Shown: piece after piece, positions 12,877-13,164 of the stretch | Layout of the letters: each line of letters opens with the position of its first letter | How positions within the stretch are numbered: position 1 is the stretch's first letter | DNA from: Oscillospiraceae bacterium | Lineage (GTDB): Bacteria > Bacillota > Clostridia > Oscillospirales > Ruminococcaceae | Direction: 5' to 3' | DNA: 13,164 nt | NCBI GenBank assembly: GCA_016296485.1 | Contig: JAEDJF010000037.1 | Coordinates: forward strand, 1-13,164 | Program-made: the position numbers and the translations under genes | The notes under the pieces: generated by a model | The model's input: only the letters and a program-made list of their open reading frames with translations | Databases searched by the model: none | Told to the model about the DNA's origin: nothing

Positions 12877-13164
12877 ATGAGCATTAAAATGTTGGGAATT
12901 GATTACAATAAAGCATCAGTGGATATTCGTGCTCTGTTTTCTTTTACGAAAAAAAACGCCGGGGAAGCGATGGAGGAATTTTATAGGGAAGAGGGCGTTT
13001 TGGGCTGTATAATAATTTCCACCTGCAACAGAATGGAAATCTGGGCGAGCACGGCGGAGGAATGGGAAGGCTCGCTTCTCGATAAGCTGTGCTCAATAAA
13101 AGGAGTGAACCCGGAGGAATACCGGGAATATTTTGTGTCGAGGGAAGATAAAGATGCTGTTGAG
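12877..13164 (+). CDS. hemA: Glutamyl-tRNA reductase, N-terminal part (partial)
   Basis: 96 codons run open to the window edge from ATG 12877. The N-terminal catalytic domain is recognisable: 'MLGIDYNKASVDIRALFSF' (5-23) matches the family's substrate-binding start, and 'IIISTCNRMEIW' (45-56) is the active-site motif with Cys50 as the thioester-forming nucleophile. The enzyme reduces glutamyl-tRNA(Glu) with NADPH to glutamate-1-semialdehyde, the first committed step of C5 tetrapyrrole synthesis feeding sirohydrochlorin, B12 and haem. The RBS is weak (GAGAAG just upstream). It diverges from the cobalt import and CbiK operon, linking precursor supply to metal insertion. The NADPH-binding and dimerisation domains lie beyond the window. 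Confidence 0.93.
   Translation, partial: MSIKMLGIDYNKASVDIRALFSFTKKNAGEAMEEFYREEGVLGCIIISTCNRMEIWASTAEEWEGSLLDKLCSIKGVNPEEYREYFVSREDKDAVE

Overview
This window looks like chromosome from an anaerobic low-to-mid GC Firmicute, most likely a Clostridia lineage. The signs are strong GGAGG-type ribosome binding sites, several TTG starts, sigma-A type promoters, intrinsic terminators with long T runs, and an anaerobic-type cobalt chelatase (CbiK) under a cobalamin riboswitch. No species can be named from the sequence. There is no tRNA, rRNA, CRISPR array, insertion sequence or phage gene.

Layout. Positions 1-172 hold the 3' end of an ABC transporter ATPase, closed by a terminator. A two-gene unit (280-1673) follows: a cysteine-rich DUF2284-type protein and an unrecognised acidic protein. 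It shares a bidirectional terminator with a convergent small membrane protein (2086-1745). A MATE efflux pump (2339-3694) is followed by a 23-bp hairpin that also contains the promoter and ribosome binding site of a DUF985 cupin gene (3758-4255). The cupin abuts, with no gap, a convergent small protein of unknown role (4516-4256). A gene-free stretch of about 380 bases precedes an Ogg-type 8-oxoguanine DNA glycosylase (4896-5738). Next come a class II fructose-bisphosphate aldolase with its own promoter (5820-6755), a GNAT acetyltransferase gene broken by one in-frame TAA (6773-7270) and a terminator. A small lipoprotein (7390-7779) and a coupled pair of membrane proteins, DUF3592-type plus a 74-residue partner (7853-8727), end at a second bidirectional terminator.

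The right third is a cobalt and tetrapyrrole locus. On the minus strand, a consensus promoter (12715-12687) drives a leader of about 380 nt. This leader holds a cobalamin riboswitch and an intrinsic terminator ahead of cbiM, cbiN, cbiQ and a fused cbiO-cbiK gene. CbiMNQO is an ECF-type cobalt importer, and CbiK inserts cobalt into sirohydrochlorin, an early step of anaerobic B12 synthesis. Diverging on the plus strand is the start of hemA (12877 to the window end), which makes the tetrapyrrole precursor glutamate-1-semialdehyde. The locus therefore joins metal import, metal insertion and ring-precursor supply, with the import and chelation arm expected to be shut off by B12.

The observations most worth a second look are the CbiO-CbiK fusion, which keeps a perfectly placed internal ribosome binding site and start for free CbiK; the composite terminator/promoter/RBS-sequestering hairpin before the cupin; the nonsense-broken acetyltransferase; and unexplained dyads over the hemA promoter.
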